Positions 22,621-34,778 of a stretch of DNA of 64,000 bases are shown one piece after another (the stretch's first letter is position 1; every line of letters begins with the position of its first letter). Under the pieces are notes generated by a model that worked only from the letters and a program-made list of their open reading frames with translations, was not told the origin of the DNA and did not search any database. The position numbers and the translations under genes were made by a program. The stretch is from Glebionis coronaria (taxonomy: Eukaryota; Streptophyta; Magnoliopsida; Asterales; Asteraceae), in contig CM046874.1 of the NCBI GenBank assembly GCA_025667525.1, forward strand, positions 427,884,400-427,948,399, given 5' to 3'.

Positions 22621-25600
22621 TGGGAAAATCCGTCAATTTATGATTGATATTTTATTCTCAATATTTATTTGAAGATATTAATTTTAATATTATAATATGA
22701 ACTCACTAATTTTTGGGAAGAAATTTTGATTTACGTCTTGAAGTAGCATCGACTACGTCTAAACCGGAGGATTCAACGTTACGTGCTTACGTTTATATAC
22801 ACTGTCTTTGGTGACAGTCCGACATTTCAGAAAAATTAATTTTATCCGTGAATATTATTTTGGAGTTTTAAATTTGAGTTGGTTCATAAACTCACAAATT
22901 TACGAGAAGAGATTAGGACTTACGATTTTATTTTAACGTCCTTTACGACTAAACCGGAAACCCTAGGATTACGTATTTACGTTTTCGAACTCCGTTTTTG
23001 ATGAGACAATTTTTATTAGATTCGTTTTGTGCCGTTGATTCATAATTTATAAAAACGTTTTTCATGAAACGACCCGATGGCACGCAAATCGAGGAAACTG
23101 GAATCGGGGAGTACCCGTAAATAAATAGGGATGAGACAAGTGGGATACTTGTCCCACCCCACTCAAAACCGGCCTTAACTTAGCTACCACACCACATTTG
23201 GTGTCAAGTGTAAGCTATGTAGCTTACACATGTCCATTAGCTTACAAGTTAAGCCACAAACTTGACAAAAACCACTAGCTTCACATACCACCATTTCTAC
23301 CCATGCAAAACAAGCTAAAATCCTCTCATCTCTCTCTCTCTTAGTTCGTCCAAACTCAACCCAAAAACACCCCATTTGATCCATTTTAACCACAATATCT
23401 TGTGTTATTCACACATATGATGAAAACCTTTTGAAGCCCTATTGATTGGTGGTGATTATAACATCCAAGGAGGAGTTTCCATGGAGTCTTGGGGCTGATT
23501 TCCCACAAGGTGTTCATGAAGAATGGTGGTCTTGAAGATGGTCTTGGTGCATCACAAGTTTCTCCATCAAAATCCATGTTTTGATCAACCTACATCATCA
23601 TGGTGGTATAAAGATTGTCCTCCTCATCCTCTTGTTATTTTTATTATGTAATCATGTATTTTGTTTCCTATTGTATATGTATATGATGGTTATATGATGA
23701 TAAAAGTATTGTGTGGGGATTTGGTGTTGATAAACATGCTTAAAAAGATGAAAAACTATAAGAAACAAGGTTAAAATCTTGCTTAATTTAGATGGCTGTA
23801 TAAAACAGTAAAGAATCATATGGTAAACTGGTAAAATGACTTGAATAGATTGATATACAGTAATCTATGGGTCTTGTACACATGTGAGAGTTGGCCATGC
23901 AATGGAATCACTATAATGAGTGAGATATGATCAAAACAAGTTTAAAGTACAAATCTGAGTTCACTGTTTGGACGATTTTTAGAAAATACTTAGAGGATGA
24001 TTCAACAGTAGCTATAGAAGAGTTAAATGGAGCACATATCATGTAGTATATGTGATAAAAATTTGAGCTTCTATCTCCATATATAACTCTAGATATGGCA
24101 GTTTTGGTGAAGATGAATATAAAAATCAGATTTTGGAAATTAAAGTATAATAATATTATATAAGCACTCAAATAAAAATAGTATAAAATGTAAATTAAAA
24201 CCCACTAACTTATATAATACATTTATATAAATATGTACAAGGGTAAATAAGTGGAAATTTTATAAAAATGGCAACTTGTTAAGTTTTATAAGTTATAAAA
24301 CTCTAAACATGATTTTTACGACTTTTTCGGCTATTACCGTAAAATTAACGTTTTTGCTAAATAAAACTTAGACGGTTGGACCCGTCTAATGTGAACTTTA
24401 TAAAACTTATATACTGATATATAAACATGTATAACAAGTAAAAACCGATAAAACCCGAACTATATAACATACGAACATTAACGGGCTACGTTAACATTAT
24501 TGGACTAATAATACAACAAAATGGACTAAAACACTTTTAAACTTATTCATTGGGCTTAACCCATTTAGGCCCAACATATAAAGTATAAATACTGATACTA
24601 AAAGTATAATTGGACTAATGAATAGTATTGGGCTTGTAATAGGCCCATTGGGCTTCAAAATATAAACAAGATTGAAGTAGTATAAAAGTTATCGACACAT
24701 AACACAAAAATGAGTAAATGAGAATATGTAAACCCACTTGATCATCATATATATATATAATCATCATATGTATACATAATTGTTATTTTTATAAAATCAT
24801 TTGCATTGAGTCTAAGACGAGTATTATTTGTCTAGGTTTCCGTGATTGAAGCACGTACCGTACGTCCGTGTTGCCGATAACTCTCTTCCCCACATCAACG
24901 TGAGTTCATAGCATCGCACTCTTTTAATGTTTTTATGAAATGTTTTATAAACCCGCGAGGGAGATAACATGTTAGTTTCTATAAAATAGGACACCATTTG
25001 TCCCGATTGTTTGTTTATTGATTTGGACCCGAATGATTGTATGATCCGATTGTATGACCCGATAAATGATTAAAGGACCCGATAGATGAAATAAAATAGA
25101 TTATTAAAGTTAGGTTATGTCACTAAAAGTCCCATTAGCATGAATTGTGAACTACCGGGATTTGGTAGACGCTTATGCATATAATAGTACTATTTGGGGA
25201 CGATCACCCCAGTTCACGCCTTGACGGTTGATCCCCGTCGTGCCACATTGATTGGTAAGCGAATTTATGTATGAGAAGACTTCCATAGCGTGACCTTTGT
25301 GACGACACGCTACTTTAGATGGGAAAATTGAGTATCGGGTTAGCTACCCGTTGTTGGTTTAGTAAGGTAACAATGTCATGCGGCTTATAATAATCCAAAT
25401 TAACAAAATTCTACTAGACGCTCCGAATTACGATGTATTGCCAACTAGCAATACAGGGTCATACTATTGATATTATGTTCGTGTTTTGGTTTTCATAACC
25501 ATATTCATATAACGGTTTTTATTTAACTTTATTCAACGTCGTAAGACGTATTGTATGATGTTTTTACGACATTGGCTCGTATAATGATTTTTAAGGCAAA

Positions 25601-26053
25601 TGCCTATATTATGATTTTCGATAAGTATTTGTATAAAATGATTTTGGCTATTTTATGGCCTATTACGATGATTTGTACAAAATGATTTTTGGTAATAATC
25701 TTATACCAATGTTATATTGATTCATGTTATTAAACTCTATGAATTCACTCGGTGTTATCGCTGACCTTTTCTTTTAACATGTTTTATCTCAAGTACTTGA
25801 AGGTAATTCTCAGGAAGACAACAAGAATTCATGGCCCGCACTTAAATTATAATTTCCATTCGAATACTTTGTAAAACTTGTATAAAAATACAATGACTTG
25901 GGACCGATGTAACTTTGATATTTATGAATGGAAATGCTTTATTATTAAAACGACGTGACTTTTAAGCGTTGTCTATGATGTGAGTAATGTGTTATCCCGT
26001 AACACCAACTAGTCTTCCGCTATATTGAGTTATATAAATTTGGGGGTGTTACA
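22621..26053 (+). repeat. C1 3' LTR, 3433 bp, longer than its partner
   Basis: It starts TGGGAAAATCC (the 5' copy reads TGTGACAATCC) and ends GGTGTTACA, followed by the TTGTA duplication. It holds about 1.29 kb (roughly 23595-24885) missing from the 5' LTR: AT-rich, with GGGCTTAACCCATTTAGGCCCAAC-like words, no open frame and no obvious terminal repeats. Deletion from the 5' LTR is the simpler reading. Confidence 0.82.
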
Positions 26054-26058
26054 TTGTA

Positions 26059-26885
26059 ACTTGTACCATATTGGGAATTGTCCTCCTGTATGTAGCAAGT
26101 GTGGAAAGGCAGGTCATAAAGTTGTAGATTGTCGATCTAGAGGTGTGGCTACAGGGGCAAACGCCACGAGGGTAATGGTTTGTTTTGGATGTGGAGAAAA
26201 GGGGCACAAGCAAGGAAACTGCCCGAAAGCTGGGAATAGGCAGGGAGGAAATAATGCTGTTGCTGTATACCGAGTAGGTATCGCTGACAAACCACAAGGC
26301 CCGAATGTGGTGACCAGTACGTTTCTACTTGACGCTCGTTATGCTAGTGTACTATTTGATTCTGGATCCGACAAAAGCTTTGTAGATGTAAAATTTAGTC
26401 GTCTTATCAATAGAGAACCGATAATGCTAACGACTAACTATAATGTGGAATTAGCCGATGGAAAGATTGTTAGTACTAATTCTATACTAAGAGGGTGTAC
26501 CTTGAAGTTAGGGAATTATGCCTTTGATATCGACTTAATGCCTATAGAGTTAGGATCTTTCGACGTGATTATTGGGATGGATTGGTTAATGGCGCATAGT
26601 GCGGTGATTGTTTGTGGAGAAAGGTTAGTCCAAATCCCGTTGAGGAATAGGGTTTTGACCGTGAAGGGTAATGAATGTACTTCTCGTCTGAAAGTAATAT
26701 CTTGCCTGAAGATGATGAGGTGTGTGGAAGAAGGATGCGATGTATTTTTGGCGCAGATTTCTAGTGATGGTGATGTAGAGACAAAGTTGGAAGAGGTGCC
26801 TGTGATTCGAGAGTATCCGAAAGTTTTTCCTGATGAGTTACTGGGTTTACCGCCCTCTCGTGAAGTAGAATTTCGGATCGATTGA
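26059..26885 (+). CDS. B1 gag end (zinc knuckles) and protease
   Basis: This continues gag after C1. CCHC knuckles are [14 protein letters not shown] and [14 protein letters not shown], which bind the genomic RNA. An aspartic protease follows, with active site [12 protein letters not shown] and the later [10 protein letters not shown]; it cuts the polyprotein. The frame ends at TGA 26883-26885, just where the RT link [18 protein letters not shown] should begin. One base is missing there, and the downstream frame continues at 26888 as [14 protein letters not shown]. Confidence 0.88.
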
Positions 26886-28595
26886 TGCCAGGATCTGCAC
26901 CAGTTGCTCGTGCACCTTATCGATTGGCACCGTCAGAGCTGAATGAGTTATCTGATCAATTGAAAAAATTGATGGATAAGGGGTTTATTCGACCGAGTTC
27001 ATCACCATGGGGAGCGCCTATGTTATTTTTTTTAAAAAGGATTGGTCGTTTAGAATGTGTATCGACTATCGAGAGCTTAACAAATTGACGGTTAAGAATC
27101 GGTATCCATTGCCGAGGATTGACGATTTATTTGATCAGTTGCAAGGTTCCTGTGTGTACTCAAAGATTGACTTGAGATCAGGGTATCATCAACTGCGAGT
27201 TAGAGAGGAGGATATTCCTATAACTGCTTTTCGTACGCGATATGGACATTTTGAATTCCGAGTGATGCCTTTTGTGTTAACGAATGCGCCTGTAGTATTC
27301 ATGGATCTTATGAATCGAGTGTGCAAACCGTATTTGGATAAGTTTGTCATTGTATTCATTGATGATATTCTTATTTACTCCAAGAGCAAAGAAGAGCATG
27401 AGAAGCACTTGAGGACGATATTAGAGCTATTGAAGAAAGAGAAGCTGTACGCAAAATTCTCCAAGTGTGAATTTTGGTTGGAGTCTGTATAATTTCTTGG
27501 GCATGTGATTGACAGCGAAGGATTTCGTGTGGATCCTGTCAAGGTAGAGGCAATTAAGAAATGGTCGGCACCGACACGCCGACTGAAGTTCGACAATTTC
27601 TTGGTTTAGCTGGTTATTATCGGAGATTCATCGAAGGGTTTTCGTTGATTGCAAAGCCGTTGACCAAGCTTACTGAGAAGATTCAGGTGTTTGAATGGGG
27701 ATATGATGAAGAAATCGCTTTCAAAACACTTAAGGACAAACTGTGTTCTGCTCCGATTTTGTCATTGCCAGAAGGAATCGAAGACTTCATGGTTTATTGT
27801 GACGCGTCTCATAAGGGTTATGGAGTTGTTTTGATGCAGCGTGAGAAGGTGATTGCTTACGCGTCGAGACAATTGAGGAAGCATGAGGAAAACTACACTA
27901 CGCATGATTTAGAATTGGGAGCTGTAGTTTTTGCGCTAAAGTTGTGGAGACACTATTTGTATGGGACTAAGTGTGTTGTATTCACTGATCACAAGAGTTT
28001 GCAACACATATTGGACAAGAAGGAGTTGAATATGAGACAAAGACGATGGGTGAAACTACTGAGTGACTATGACTGCGAGATTCGCTACCATCCTGGCAAG
28101 GCGAACGTTGTGGCGGATGCACTTAGTAGTAAGGATAGAGAGAAACCTTTGAGAGTCAGAGCATTAGTGATGACTGAGGGTGTTGATTTCACCGGAACAA
28201 TATTGAAAGCTCAAGAGAAGGGATTAATGAAAGAAAATGTTGGTGCTGAGAATCTGGGAAGACTGCAGAAACCTCTTTTTGTGGTTAAGTCAGATGGGCT
28301 GAGATATTTTGAGAACCGGATTTGGGTACCGCTATGTCCATCCAAGGAAGGAATACCTGGAGTACGAGATTTGGTTATGAACGAGTCTCATAAGTCGAAG
28401 TACTCGATACATCCTGGAGCGGATAAGATGTATCATGATCTGAAGAAAGTCTACTGGTGGCCGAATATGAAGGTAGAGATTGCTCGTTACGTCAGTAAGT
28501 GTTTGACTTATGCAAAGTTTAAAGCTGAAAATAAGAGACCGTCTGGGTTGTTGGTACAACCTGAGATCCCAGAATAGAAATGGGAAAAGATCGCT
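26886..28595 (+). CDS. B1 reverse transcriptase, RNase H and integrase N-terminus, broken
   Basis: RT motifs: [51 protein letters not shown] and the catalytic [18 protein letters not shown] has become PFVLTNAP. RNase [36 protein letters not shown] and [13 protein letters not shown]. The integrase zinc-binding region has lost a cysteine ([10 protein letters not shown]). Lesions: frameshift in the T/A run near 27030-27042, TAA at 27490-27492, a one-base loss near 27578, and TAG at 28575-28577 where W is usual (PEIPE*KWEK). The longest intact piece is 27561-28577. It makes cDNA and removes RNA in the cytoplasmic particle. Confidence 0.88.
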
Positions 28596-29648
28596 ATGGA
28601 TTTCGTGACGGGTTTACCAAGAACTCCTAGTGGTTGTGATATGATTTGGGTAATAGTGGATAGATTGACGAAATCTGCTCACTTCTTACCTATGAAGAAG
28701 ATGGATAGCATGGAGAAACTTGCCAGTGTGTACGTGAAGGAGATTGTTTGTCGACATGGTGTACCTTTATCGATCATTTCGGATCACGACAGCAGGTTTA
28801 CTTTGGAATTTTGGAAATCTCTTCAACGTGCGATGGGCACCGAATTGAGTTTGAGCACGGTCTATCACCTTGAAACTGATGGCCAAAGCGAACGAACTAT
28901 TCAGACGTTGGAGGACATGCTCCGAGCATGCGTGATTGATTTCGGAGGAAGTTGGGAACGCCACTTGCCTTTAGTGGAGTTTTTGTATAATAACAGTTAT
29001 CATGCGAGCATTAAGGCTGCACCATTTGAAGCGTTGTATGGAAGGAAGTGTAGATCTCCTATGTGTTGGAGCGAAGTAGGAGAGAGTCAGCTGACTGGGC
29101 CCGAGATGGTTTTAGAGACGACAGAGAAGATTGTGCAAATTAAGAACCGTTTACTTGCTGCAAGAAGCCGACAGAAGAGTTATGCCGATAATAGGAGGAA
29201 ACCATTGGAATTTGAGGTCGGAGTCATGGTCATGCTTAAGGTTTCGCCATGGAAGGGTGTGATACGTTTTGGGAAGAAAGGAAAGTTGAGTCCAAGGTAT
29301 ATTGGACCATTCAAGATCGTTAAACAAATTGGACCAGTAGCGTATAAGTTAGAATTGCCGAATGAGCTTAGTGCTATTCACGACACGTTTCACGTATCGA
29401 ATTTGAAGAAAATCTTGGCGGATAAGGAATTGGTAATTCCTTTGGACGAGATTCAGCTTGACGATAAAATGCATTTCGTGGAGGAACCAGTGGAGATTAT
29501 GGACCGAGAGGTTAAGAGGTTGAAGCACAGTAGAATTCCCATTGTGAAGGTACGATGGAATTCTAGGCGTGGACCGGAATACACTTGGGAACTTGAGGAC
29601 TTTTTCAAGGAGAGATATCCTCATCTGTTCCAGCGGCACAAAATGTGA
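28596..29648 (+). CDS. B1 integrase core with C-terminal chromodomain
   Basis: An in-frame continuation after the TAG at 28575. Catalytic [12 protein letters not shown] (Asp), [10 protein letters not shown] (Asp) and [17 protein letters not shown] (Glu). Then come the [19 protein letters not shown] fold and [11 protein letters not shown]. The last 50 residues ([32 protein letters not shown]) form a chromodomain, the mark of chromoviruses; in Tekay/Del elements it targets heterochromatin. The stop is at 29646-29648 and the polypurine tract follows within 40 bp. Confidence 0.9.
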   Translation: MDFVTGLPRTPSGCDMIWVIVDRLTKSAHFLPMKKMDSMEKLASVYVKEIVCRHGVPLSIISDHDSRFTLEFWKSLQRAMGTELSLSTVYHLETDGQSERTIQTLEDMLRACVIDFGGSWERHLPLVEFLYNNSYHASIKAAPFEALYGRKCRSPMCWSEVGESQLTGPEMVLETTEKIVQIKNRLLAARSRQKSYADNRRKPLEFEVGVMVMLKVSPWKGVIRFGKKGKLSPRYIGPFKIVKQIGPVAYKLELPNELSAIHDTFHVSNLKKILADKELVIPLDEIQLDDKMHFVEEPVEIMDREVKRLKHSRIPIVKVRWNSRRGPEYTWELEDFFKERYPHLFQRHKM

Positions 29649-29686
29649 GTATAAGAAGAGGCGAGCGCCGGGACGTCTCTCTCTTT

Positions 29687-29699
29687 AAGGAGGGGTGGA
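29687..29699 (+). other. B1 polypurine tract
   Basis: AAGGAGGGGTGGA lies directly before the 3' LTR start TGTAATAC. It primes plus-strand synthesis. Confidence 0.85.
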
Positions 29700-32484
29700 T
29701 GTAATACCCAGAAACCAAGGTCACTTATCTTACCCTAAATTACGAATATTTTTGAAATTTTTAAGAAATTTCGTTTATTATATATTTAATCGTTTTAGTT
29801 GAAACCGAGGTTTGAGGTCGTAATCTTGACGATTGACGATTTAAGAAGAACGATGACGACTACGATCCCGACGGATGCCTAATTTTTATGTTTTATTGTC
29901 GCTTATTCGATATTATAATTTTTCGAGAATTTTATTTTTGGTTCGTGTTAAGTCGAGTCGGGTGCGTTTTATTTCTTTCTGGGTGCGTTTAAATTGTTCT
30001 AAAAGTATTTTGGAGTGTTCGGGATGACCCCCGACTCCCGCAAAATTTTCAAAGTCGACTAATAAGTCATTTCCCTCAAAATGTTGAGGTCGTTTAAATA
30101 TGAGGCCAAAAGAATGCCTAAATTGCACAAAAGGCCCTTAAAAATTTACAAAAGGGGAGAATGAACACTCACAACACAAAAACACTCAAAAATGTTTTCA
30201 CCCTCCTTCCCTCTCTTCTCCTTTGGCCGTCGGCCACATCACCACCACCACAACAAATTTTTTTTTCTTGTTTTGATCTAATTCAACTTAAGACCACCTT
30301 TTCTAATCGTTTAGTAAGTGTTTTTCCACAATCAAATCCAACATGCATTAACATGATTTTTAAAGAATTAAAAGATTTTTCAAAAAGTTTGATTTTGTGT
30401 AATTAAACCTAATGCATGTGTAATTGGTGTTTAGATAATGTTTAATCACCATTTGAATTAACCAAAACAAGTTTGGTTTGTGTGTTTTGATCACCAACAC
30501 CCCACGGCCAAATGGGGGTGTTTGGTGGATCATGGTGTTTGATGATTTTGTTTGTGGGTTTGTGTTTAGATTGATGTTTTAGGTGTGTTTGAATGGGTTA
30601 AACACATTGCATGTTTGATTTGGTAAATAGGTTTTATAGAGGATTTGATGTTCTAGATGTTAGGGACTGATTAAGGTGTTTAGGAATGGTCATGAGTGGT
30701 TAAGTTAGGGCTAGGTGTCGTTAAAATGGTTTGGAAACAAGTGCTAAGGTGATTTTGAAGTAGTAATTTTTAGGCAGATTGTTTAAGGGTGTTTTTGAAA
30801 ATATTAAGTCTAAATACAGGTCATAAACATAGGATGTAGTTGTAGAGCTTTGTTTTAGCTTCGATTTGGTATAAGAAACAGCTTACGACTCCTAACGAGT
30901 CAAACGTTATGATATTTTGAATGTTCATGTACTGGGATATGAGAACCTATATAATCCGAAATTATGTTTGGTTTGGGTCAAATTCCGGGGGACCATAGAT
31001 AGAGTTTGGTAAAGATTGAAAGTTGGTTTTTGGTTTCAAACCTGCATTTATGATTCTATTTTTGGACTTAGGAGTCAAAGTAGTCAATGGTGTATTTTAA
31101 ATGAGTCAAACAAGTTCAACATGGTCAATGAGCAAAATCAGTCCAAAATATGTACGTCTAGTAATGTGTTAAGTAACGAGTCATAAAAGTAAAATATTTT
31201 CATGGGATTAAATATGGGTCTTATACAGGTCATGAGGTATTTTTGTGAATTTTATTAAATTTTATAAGAGTGCTTAAGTTATAGAAAACAGCCCGTACTT
31301 TTGGTGAGTACCGGCAAAAATGTAAAATGGAAATCAACTTGAATAACAAAGATATATGGTAATAGTCTTGTAATGATTACTTGTTTGGTTTTGGCGTGAG
31401 TTTGTAATTATGACAATTGACTAATATGTATGTATTTTACATTACTTGGAGTCATATGTATAAATGGGATTGACTCATTACGCGTTGTTGTTAGGTATGT
31501 GATTGAATTTTCCGGGCATCCTCATCGTCAGTGATCGTCATCTGTAACGTCGACTAATTCTAACTAAGGTGTGAATTTGTAGGCTCGCTTACTACTATTT
31601 TAAATTTTTTTTACCCGAGAGGGAGTTGCATGCTAGTTTTTATAAAATTAACATAAGACATGAATGATTGTTGGACCCGAAGTTGCCTAAATTGTGTTGA
31701 GTACCTAGTTGCATAAGACCCTATATTCATGAACTATTAACTATTGTTTAATCCTCGTGTGGATTGAAAATAGCCGCTTATACAATTGATAGTACTATGG
31801 GGTTGACGACCCTATCCGAGACGAGGGCTAGTACGTTGAGTACCCCCTGCGGACGGATAACTTGTGATAAGAAATAAGTATAATTGAAACTAATGCTTTT
31901 AGAAGGGGCACTGGTTTCATCTTAATCATGCCGGTAATTATACGCGGGTGATTGAGTTAACGGATTAGTGTCATGAGCTTAAACACAATTGTAATAACCT
32001 TGATAATAGATTGTTTGATCGACAATTCTATAAATGATCGTGATTGATTTTTATAACACTTATGTTTAAAATGAGATTGTAAAACCTATGAATTCCACTC
32101 AACATTATTTGTTGACCCAATTTAGCATGTGTTTCAGGTAATCGATGATGTATAGCAAGTAGCATGCAAAGGATGGGAGTTGTGTGTGGCTTGGCGGTCT
32201 ACTTGTTTTTCCACCCTTATTTAACTTGAAACTCTTTTATGTTCAGTCATGTGAACAAAAATGTATCTTTTGGGGTTTGAGATTCAGTGGGGACCAAACG
32301 CAAACTCTGTTTTGTATCATCTTGGGATTTTGAAAACTGTAGACTTGTATGCTTTAACAATGTTTAAATTATGTTTAATCTTTTACGTCTCTTTGAGTCG
32401 TTTGATATAGCTTATGTGTGATGATAACTGCCTAGCACCCAAATGTTGCAGTTCCGCTGCGCATAGCATTTGTGGGGTGTTAGA
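29700..32484 (+). repeat. B1 3' LTR, 2785 bp
   Basis: Near-identical direct repeat of 9681-12462, ending TGTTAGA, followed by GGTTG as the target duplication. Small open frames inside mirror those of the 5' LTR and are not supported as genes. Confidence 0.92.
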
Positions 32485-32489
32485 GGTTG

Positions 32490-34367
32490 GTCGTTGACTA
32501 CTCAATTGGAGGCTTTGAATTTCTCTAAATTCCGTTGCTCTTGAATGAATGCTCTTGTTCTAACCCTTGACAAAGGTTATAACACCATTTCTTAAAAATC
32601 TTTTAATTCTCAGAATGTTGCTTAAATGATCTTGGCGCCAAAATCATATGTTTGGTGTTGGGATTTCTTCTCTTGTGTTCTCAAAATGCTTGTTCAATGA
32701 TTCTTCCTAGTTGTGTTCTAAAGTTCTTGTTCTCAAAAACCCAAAAACCTTGTCCCGAATCACTCTAGTCGATGGCTAGAACTACTTGACCACATGAATT
32801 TTTTGTGTTTTTTTGTGTTTTTCTTGTTTTGTGAATTTGTGTCTTGTTATGTGTCATGTGCATAAGTGTTTTTATGTGTTTATGTTCTTATGTGTTCATG
32901 TGCTTGCTTGCTTGCTTGTTTGCATTTCATCTATTGTATGCATTTTTATGTTTTTCCTAGTATAAGGGGGCGTTTGGATTAGTCATTTTCTAACGATTTT
33001 GATCATTTCAAAAATTCTCCTTTATTTAAAATAAGTGGTATTTGATACCTTAATTCATATTTGTTAAAATAAAAAATTAAAAAAATTGTTTTGAAAATAA
33101 ATGGAAAATACATGAAAAATTAAAAAAAAGTTAGAATTCTAGTTTTTGTCATTTATTTCATGTTATGTGTTAGATGTGTATTGTGTTGTGTCTTATTTTG
33201 TTATTATAATAAGATGTGATAAGTGATTTACTTGTCTTTCTAGCTTATTAGTCTTTTCTATTTAGTTTTTGTGTTTATTTTCCTTATTTTTGCATAAGGT
33301 GTCTTATTAATCTTAAGAGTGTGTTTAGATTAAGCTATATCTTATGTGTTTTAATCATTTTAATAAAAGTGTTTTTACAAAAGTTCTTAGTTTTTATGTT
33401 TTAAGAAATTTTGTAAAAAATTAAAAAATTTGTTGCAGGCAAAGAAGCCACCAGCTTGAATCCGTGTCGGCCGGCATCTAGCCTTCTGTGAACAAGAAGC
33501 CGCCGGCATGAGGTGTGTGCCGGTCGGCACGAAGCATTATGTTAGCAAGATGCCGCCGGCAAGATTAGATGTCGGTCGAAATCTCATGGCATGTTCAAAA
33601 AAAAAAATCGGTGCCGGCGGCATCTTTGCTTGCCGGTAGGCTTCTCACGGACTGTTCTCACCGTGCCGGTGGCACCAATAGTTGCCGACCGGCTTCTCTA
33701 AAAAAAGAAAATTTCCTTTTTATCTTCTTTTATTTAAACTAGGCTTTCACCAAAACCATTTCTAATTGTGTTTTACACTCGTCCAAACATCCGTTAATCG
33801 AGTTTCGAACCAATTATTAATAAAGCTTATATCCCTCCTAAACCACCTCGTTTTAGTCATTTTGTGCCTTGTTCGTATTTCTATTCGCTCTGGTTAATTT
33901 CCAAACCCCGTGGATAGAACCCGAAGTCTAGAAAACTGTCCGGTTTAATAGATTTGGTACAAAACTTCTATTATGTGTTTTGTTTCATTTAATAAAAAAA
34001 AATTTAGTTCTTTGTATTTAGTTTTTGTTGAGTCGTGTTATGGTTTTAAGTGTTTAGATTGTTTTTATTTGTCATATGTGTGATGTTTATATATGTGTAA
34101 TGTTTGTTTTTGTTTGTGTTTGTTGTCTTGTGTGCTTGGTTAATTTTGTTTGCATGTGTGTTTGTGTTTGTGTTTGTTTAAGTTCATGTGGTTAATGTAT
34201 GAACTTTGTAGGTGTGTTCTCTGGAAACCCTCATGAGACTATAACTCGTCCACTCGGGATACCGAGGGGTTTTAAGGCTTGTTGCATAAGCTAAATGCAA
34301 TCGTGTTGCCTTCGAAAGTGTGCTTAATAAATTTAATAGTTTTGTAGTTTAGTTTATTTTGCAGTAT
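32490..34367 (+). other. Athila leader resumed, non-coding
   Basis: This continues the leader broken at 9680. It is T/G-rich with simple runs: TTTTTTGTG near 32805, CTTGCTTGCTTGCTTG near 32900, and GTTTGTGTTT near 34100-34190. AG-ending acceptor-like sites precede 33439 (TTGTTGCAG) and 34213 (AACTTTGTAG). No gag frame is seen before the E1 junction; it would lie beyond the window. Confidence 0.6.
33439..33700 (+). repeat. GC-rich tandem array of about 53 bp units
   Basis: About five diverged units, each pairing a GCCGCCGGCA-type motif with a GTCGGCCGGCA or TGCCGGTCGGCAC-type motif. Units start near 33443 (GAAGCCACC), 33495 (GAAGCCGCC), 33548 (GATGCCGCC), 33608 (TCGGTGCCGG) and 33660 (CCGTGCCGG). 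Several motifs are inverted repeats able to fold, such as GTGCCG-GT-CGGCAC. It stands out sharply from the AT-rich surroundings and has no long open frame. Confidence 0.75.
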
Positions 34368-34763
34368 TGTCCCATATATTTAGATAATATAGTACGAATT
34401 AAAGAAAGAAAAAAGATGAAGAAGATAAATTCTATAGAGAGAAAGTAGTGAGAGAAAGTAGAGAGAAAATGGTTGGAACTAGGTGATATTAGATTAGGAG
34501 AAGTGATAATAAAATAAACCAACACCCTTCCTAACATGCTAGGAAGGGTATTTATAGCCTTTGCTTACATGTAGCATAATGGGCTATATGATCATGGGCC
34601 GGGCTTTCCTTTTGGGCTTTGGTTACTAATGAATGAACCTTAGCTTAAAGTTAAGCCCGTAAAACACGACTAACCTACTACCTATTACAACGTTCTAAAA
34701 TACGATACATAATAAACCTATGACCGAGCATTCTTGTTTGACTCAATATTTTCGAGGCAAACA
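34368..34763 (-). repeat. E1 3' LTR, about 396 bp
   Basis: The right edge is clear: AAACA followed by the polypurine tract. The left edge is proposed at TGTCCC (34368), giving a TGTTTG..GGGACA LTR on the minus strand. No second copy is in the window to confirm it. It contains a minus-strand TATA box and a hairpin. Confidence 0.6.
34549..34557 (-). promoter_or_regulatory. TATA box of the E1 LTR (minus strand)
   Basis: The minus strand reads GGCTATAAATACCC. A 10 bp perfect inverted repeat (34524-34533 with 34540-34549, six-base loop) begins right after it, near the expected RNA start. Confidence 0.6.
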
Positions 34764-34778
34764 ATCTCCCCCAATGAG
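34764..34778 (-). other. E1 polypurine tract
   Basis: The minus strand reads CTCATTGGGGGAGAT directly before the LTR TGTTTG. Confidence 0.75.

Larger units (their letters stand above)
15116..26053 (+). mobile_element. C1: decayed Gypsy element inside B1 gag
   Basis: TTGTA is duplicated at 15111-15115 and 26054-26058. Removing C1 rejoins the B1 gag zinc-knuckle frame, which proves the nesting. LTRs are 15116-17282 and 22621-26053, and the primer site follows the 5' LTR. Internal DNA (17283-22620) has only relics of protease, reverse transcriptase and integrase. It must be younger than B1 because it sits in it, yet its coding region is more decayed; it may have been copied already defective. 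Confidence 0.88.
9681..32484 (+). mobile_element. B1: Tekay/Del-type chromovirus (Gypsy) with a pre-gag ORF, split by C1
   Basis: The flanking LTRs (9681-12462 and 29700-32484) start TGTAATAC and end TGTTAGA. The target duplication is GGTTA (9676-9680) against GGTTG (32485-32489), one mismatch. Internal order is primer site, extra ORF, gag, protease, reverse transcriptase, RNase H, integrase with C-terminal chromodomain, polypurine tract. C1 occupies 15116-26053 inside gag. The two LTRs differ by a few percent by eye, so insertion is moderately old. Gag and pol carry several stops and frameshifts, so the copy is not autonomous. Confidence 0.9.

Noticed and set aside
33439..33700. CRISPR-like array
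   Set aside because: Units are diverged, spacers are not unique and of equal size, and the setting is a plant retrotransposon leader.
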